The notes under the pieces are model-generated. The model was not told where the DNA came from. It worked only from the letters and a program-made list of their open reading frames with translations, and made no database searches. A stretch of 56,997 nucleotides of DNA from Acanthaster planci (lineage: Eukaryota; Echinodermata; Asteroidea; Valvatida; Acanthasteridae): positions 557,774 to 614,770 of the forward strand of contig NW_019091520.1 in assembly GCF_001949145.1 (NCBI RefSeq), written 5' to 3'. Each line of letters opens with the position of its first letter. Position 1 is the stretch's first letter. Shown here piece after piece: positions 53,201 through 56,997 of the stretch. A program made the position numbers and the translations under genes.

Positions 53201-56200
53201 AGCGGCGGTGCGTATTACGCATGCAGTGGCGATGGACATCGCACTTTATACAAAAATCATTTTTAGGAGAAAAAAGGGAGGGCAAAACAAAATAAAAAAT
53301 TCCTCGTTTCCGCCCCTCTTTTTGGAACCAGCCCCCTGACAGGAAACCTGAGACTCTTTTTGGTATTAGTGAGCCATTTTCAGTGTTACAATTTCATCAG
53401 GTATATTTTTCAATAGTGGTTCCGGACCTACAAATACACATCAAGGAAATTGTCAGGGTCAGGAACCAGACAGTTTCTGCAGGGGTATAAAAGGGAAAAC
53501 AGAGTCGTATCCGATACAGCTGGAGGCAATAACACATAGGTCATGGGAACAGGACCACCACCCATCACGCTTCCTTGGCCATGGCCATACGTGCTGTTTC
53601 AATACGTGCCATTTACACGGTTAATAATTATTGAGGTTAGGGTGCGCAGGTGTGGAGATGCGGAGGAACTAGATGTGATACTTACCCTTGATAGAGACAC
53701 ACTTCGTTCCCTTGGCTGCATATAAATGTTAAAAAACACTGATAAGACAGAAGTGACCCTGTAAACTTTGCTTTGGCTTTCAGTGCACACACGCATAGCT
53801 ATGTTTCTGCATTATGCTGCGGCATTTATACACATAGAAATTCAGTCAAATTGTTTTAGTGGCTGAAGTCGCCTATTACAAGTTTGACACACTTCCTACC
53901 ACTGAGCAGTCTAGAAAGTTATGAAAGCTGAACAAAGAACAACTTAAAACTTATCCAATTCCGTCTGGAAGACGTAATTGCCCCTCTCCTCAACAGAAAC
54001 ACCACTTTGTCTCGTGACCATTAATCACAGCTAAAAGCCCGCTTGAAATCCAAGAGCCCAAGTATTGAGATGCGATGAACATGAAGACGCTCACATTAAT
54101 CGCAGGCAATAACAGGCAGAAGTATATCGACACCATTTCCTCCAAACTCAGGGAATTGGGGCTGGGTGAAAGACACGAGCGCCTTGAAGACACCAAAGCA
54201 GACACAGCGGAGCCGCTCGGAGTTTCTGTTGTCTTTAAAGACGTCATCAACTGAGTGCCTGGCCTCAGATCATCCATCATTATGGGAGGGAGATCACGTG
54301 TTCCAGTTACTTCTTGGACAAACGCATGCTTGTAACAGTGTGACAATGTATAGATATCCAGGTGCCACTTTTTGTCAGGGAGAGGAAGTTGAGGCAATTT
54401 TGCGGTTTTTCCCAAGTATTTTCAGGACCAATGTAACTGAAGCCTTTAAGTCTCAGTGTGCCCTCGGTCCAATTTGGTACTGCCATTTCCGTAAATGCTC
54501 GAGGCCTCCTGGTTCTTTAGCAAAATGTAGATTTCAACATCCATAACAATACGCATTTCGAATGCCGAAAATGAGTTCCTATAGTGACAACAGATCACCA
54601 TACATTCACGTACATAGCAATAAAGTGCACTTCCAACAAAGCAATACCACAATAATTCCACACACTTCAGAGATATACTAAGTGTGATGAATCCCCTAAA
54701 GTTCTACCAATCGGTGTAACCTTACGCCTCTTCCATAATGCAGCCACATAATATCTGTGGTCTGCTTCTTTGAAAACAGTAGGCCTATGCAGCAAATATT
54801 CTAAACATTACGTTTCAGTTCGACGAAAAGTGCGCACTCTATTACAAATTCTGCTACTGAACTTTGTGTTCCTGGAAGGTATATGCTTCTGGTAAGGTGC
54901 GTTTTTTATTTAAAAATAATTTACACCCAAGTGCGGGCTGGCATGATGCACTAATTCATTGTGACATATCGTCTGTTGTTTGGCTGCCGTTGATATGGCC
55001 ACAATTAAGTTGATGGCTTTAAGCCCTGTGTATATGTTACACGATACTGCAGCAACCCCTTCTTGGTCTAACTGCCATGTTCTGTTTGAGAGTAACATTA
55101 ATTTCCGATGGAACGCGGTCAATTGTCTTGAGAGGTGTCACGCCCCAACGGTATTGCTGCAGTTGGCTGGCACAGATATTGTTGGCGGGTTTTTGTAGAC
55201 ATTTCTCACCCTTAACCGTGTTTATGCATCTCACACTTGACGCAATTCATCTAAAATATGGCACTTCCTCTATGACGTGACAATGTAAACAATATGACTT
55301 TGGCACATGTTGGGCACATGCACACTGGACCTCTGTACTGTAGTTGGGCTGGCCCAATTATAGCATTTGTAGTTGGGACACATGATGTGGTAAGGGCATA
55401 AGATGCACTAAAACCCGCTACCTCCAGATGTTTACATGCGAGATACGTCTCTCCGTCGCCTCGAAGAAAAATGTCTTTGATCAGCAGAAAACAGACTTTC
55501 AGTTCCCAGGAAGTCAATGTTGTGGATGACTGACTAAGATCCCTGTTTCCAGGTTGCATCGACTTGAGCATCATAGAAGGAAGGACTGGACCAGTCTGTC
55601 CATACAAAGCGTCAAGCACACGTGCACCGGTGCAGCTACCAAACCTTCCACAGAAAGACCTTACAGGCTCATGTTGTAATAGTCGTACCGCAACTAAGTC
55701 AGCGAACTCAGCATCGTCGTTTTTAATAGTAGCAGTCGTCCGTAGCGAAGGGATTAATCAGTTTTATACAACATTGTGTAGCTAAAGGTTTACTTACTGA
55801 GAATTAACGGCGCTTTGCACTTATGACAAAACTTACATCGTAATGTTGAATTATGTACGTATGCTATTTTGGCCGTTGAGTCCCGTATACAGGACAGTGA
55901 CCAACACTGGCTGTAGCAAATTGAACCCTAGTGCATGAAGGACTAAAACACATGCTCAATAAAAGTGTCGATAGTTCACCCTGTGACTATCACTAAAACA
56001 TCACGTGGTCATTAGAACAATATGTGTTTAGCCCACCGTGGCGTTGCAGTGTGGTTTTTGCCTTTGACATTAGTTAAATGTTGTTTAGTTGCCATATTTT
56101 ATTCTTGTAAGCCACTGAGTGCTCGTCGGACTGAATACAAAAAATAGCATCTTACCGGAATGTTTTGTAGAGGACCGGGCACCCGGAAGGCTCCCCTAAT

Positions 56201-56997
56201 CTACAGGAGTTGAGTCCTCACACAGCACGTCAAAAGACACTTTCAGGTTTATGAATTGATTCACCGAATGTTTTGCAGAAAATGCCGATCGTTTTCGCTC
56301 ATCGTTCGCCACATAGGCGGAGTACAGAATGATTGAGTCGACAACTGTCGCATCCAACGCGACAGAGGCAAACGCTTGCTTCCTTCACACGTCGCAATGT
56401 TCTGCCCCAAACCATCTGCCCGGATGGCAATACAGTGGTTCGCGTTTAATAATGCGCCAGCTGGGGCATTTATAATAACACGCGCATGGTTGTGTTGTTC
56501 TAGCCGTGTGGGAAACTGTGGTCGTGACGTTGTCAACAGTTTCGTTGAAATGCTTTACATCCGCTGAATGTCCTTGTTATTGAAAAGGGCTATTAACATT
56601 ATCACGCCATTGTTTGCATAAATTGGAATGTCGCCATATTGTTCAAATAAAGTGGATGTGCATAGCATTAGGCTATGCAAATGTAGCTGTACCATTGTTC
56701 ATTAAATTAAATGCACCGTGAAATGCATCCTCACAACCAGATAATTTCTATGTGCAGCACCAGACAGCCTTTCAAATACGCCTCTTCGGAGGAGTGAGTC
56801 GCGGATGATAGGGACATATAACCCCATATATCCCCCAATTTGACCAGGGGGATGGGCAACCGGATAAGCCACTCCACACGCACCACCCCTACCCCCTTCA
56901 CACACACACCCACATGTGCCCACTTGTTTCCCTGGGGAGAAAAAACAAACAAACAAAAACACCAGCTTTTGAGGTACTGTATTTTTCGAACTCCCAA
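50242..56997. other. Right end of window, no gene seen
   Basis: About 6.7 kb with only short frames lacking domains. A T-rich tract lies at about 51110-51200, and an AATAAA (near 52711) sits in a T-rich block at 52.0-52.75 kb that could be a 3' UTR or LTR-like sequence. Nothing stronger can be said. Confidence 0.5.

Noticed and set aside
53990-54415. Minus-strand 141-codon frame with a hydrophobic segment
   Set aside because: No recognisable family and no convincing initiation or splice signals; an overlapping frame on the other strand is similarly open.

Overview
This is a eukaryotic, intron-containing window, most likely from a marine invertebrate deuterostome such as an echinoderm or hemichordate. 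I infer this from spliced genes with GT-AG introns, an SLC16 pair, an animal-type death-effector-domain gene, and a mix of Ty3/gypsy, CR1/L2-like LINE, mariner-like and piggyBac-like remnants. One LINE carries a 2A-like peptide of the kind known from sea urchin and other invertebrate LINEs. The species cannot be fixed from sequence alone.

Region 1 (1-27.6 kb) holds two tandem, same-strand paralogues of a monocarboxylate-transporter-like (SLC16/MFS) gene. Gene A (502-11704) and gene B (23465-27369) each have four coding exons with all introns in phase 1, giving about 430 and 432 aa. Exon 2 is exactly 144 nt in both. Intron 3 is 830 bp in B but 7.1 kb in A, where a dead Ty3/gypsy element, a decayed unknown ORF with a zinc-finger-like end, and short repeats sit. 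Both paralogues have Asn and Lys where classical MCTs carry the TM8 Asp/Arg pair. Between the genes lie a foldback element, an LTR-like region with a TATA box and large inverted repeat, and a decayed antisense LINE with the 2A-like motif.

Region 2 (28-31.3 kb) is a transposon graveyard: a mariner-like element with 33-bp terminal inverted repeats and TA flanks (a second, truncated copy lies at 14.9-15.4 kb), and a frameshifted piggyBac-like transposase.

Region 3 (36.0-37.5 kb, minus strand) holds a three-coding-exon gene for a 139-aa protein that looks like a PEA15 orthologue: an N-terminal death effector domain split across two exons, a basic-tyrosine 'RKYK' motif, and an acidic/proline tail ending around 'LAPPP'. 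Phases match at every junction and the total is exactly 140 codons.

Region 4 (37.5-57 kb) shows no gene I can support. It has two diverged copies of a ~0.9-kb inverted-repeat element (40.3-41.3 and 46.3-47.2 kb), a cluster of GGTCA/TGACC half-sites near 50.1 kb, and AT-rich unique-looking sequence. No tRNA, rRNA or CRISPR array was recognised. All gene models are read by eye from splice signals, phase and paralogue or family agreement; no transcript or database evidence was available.
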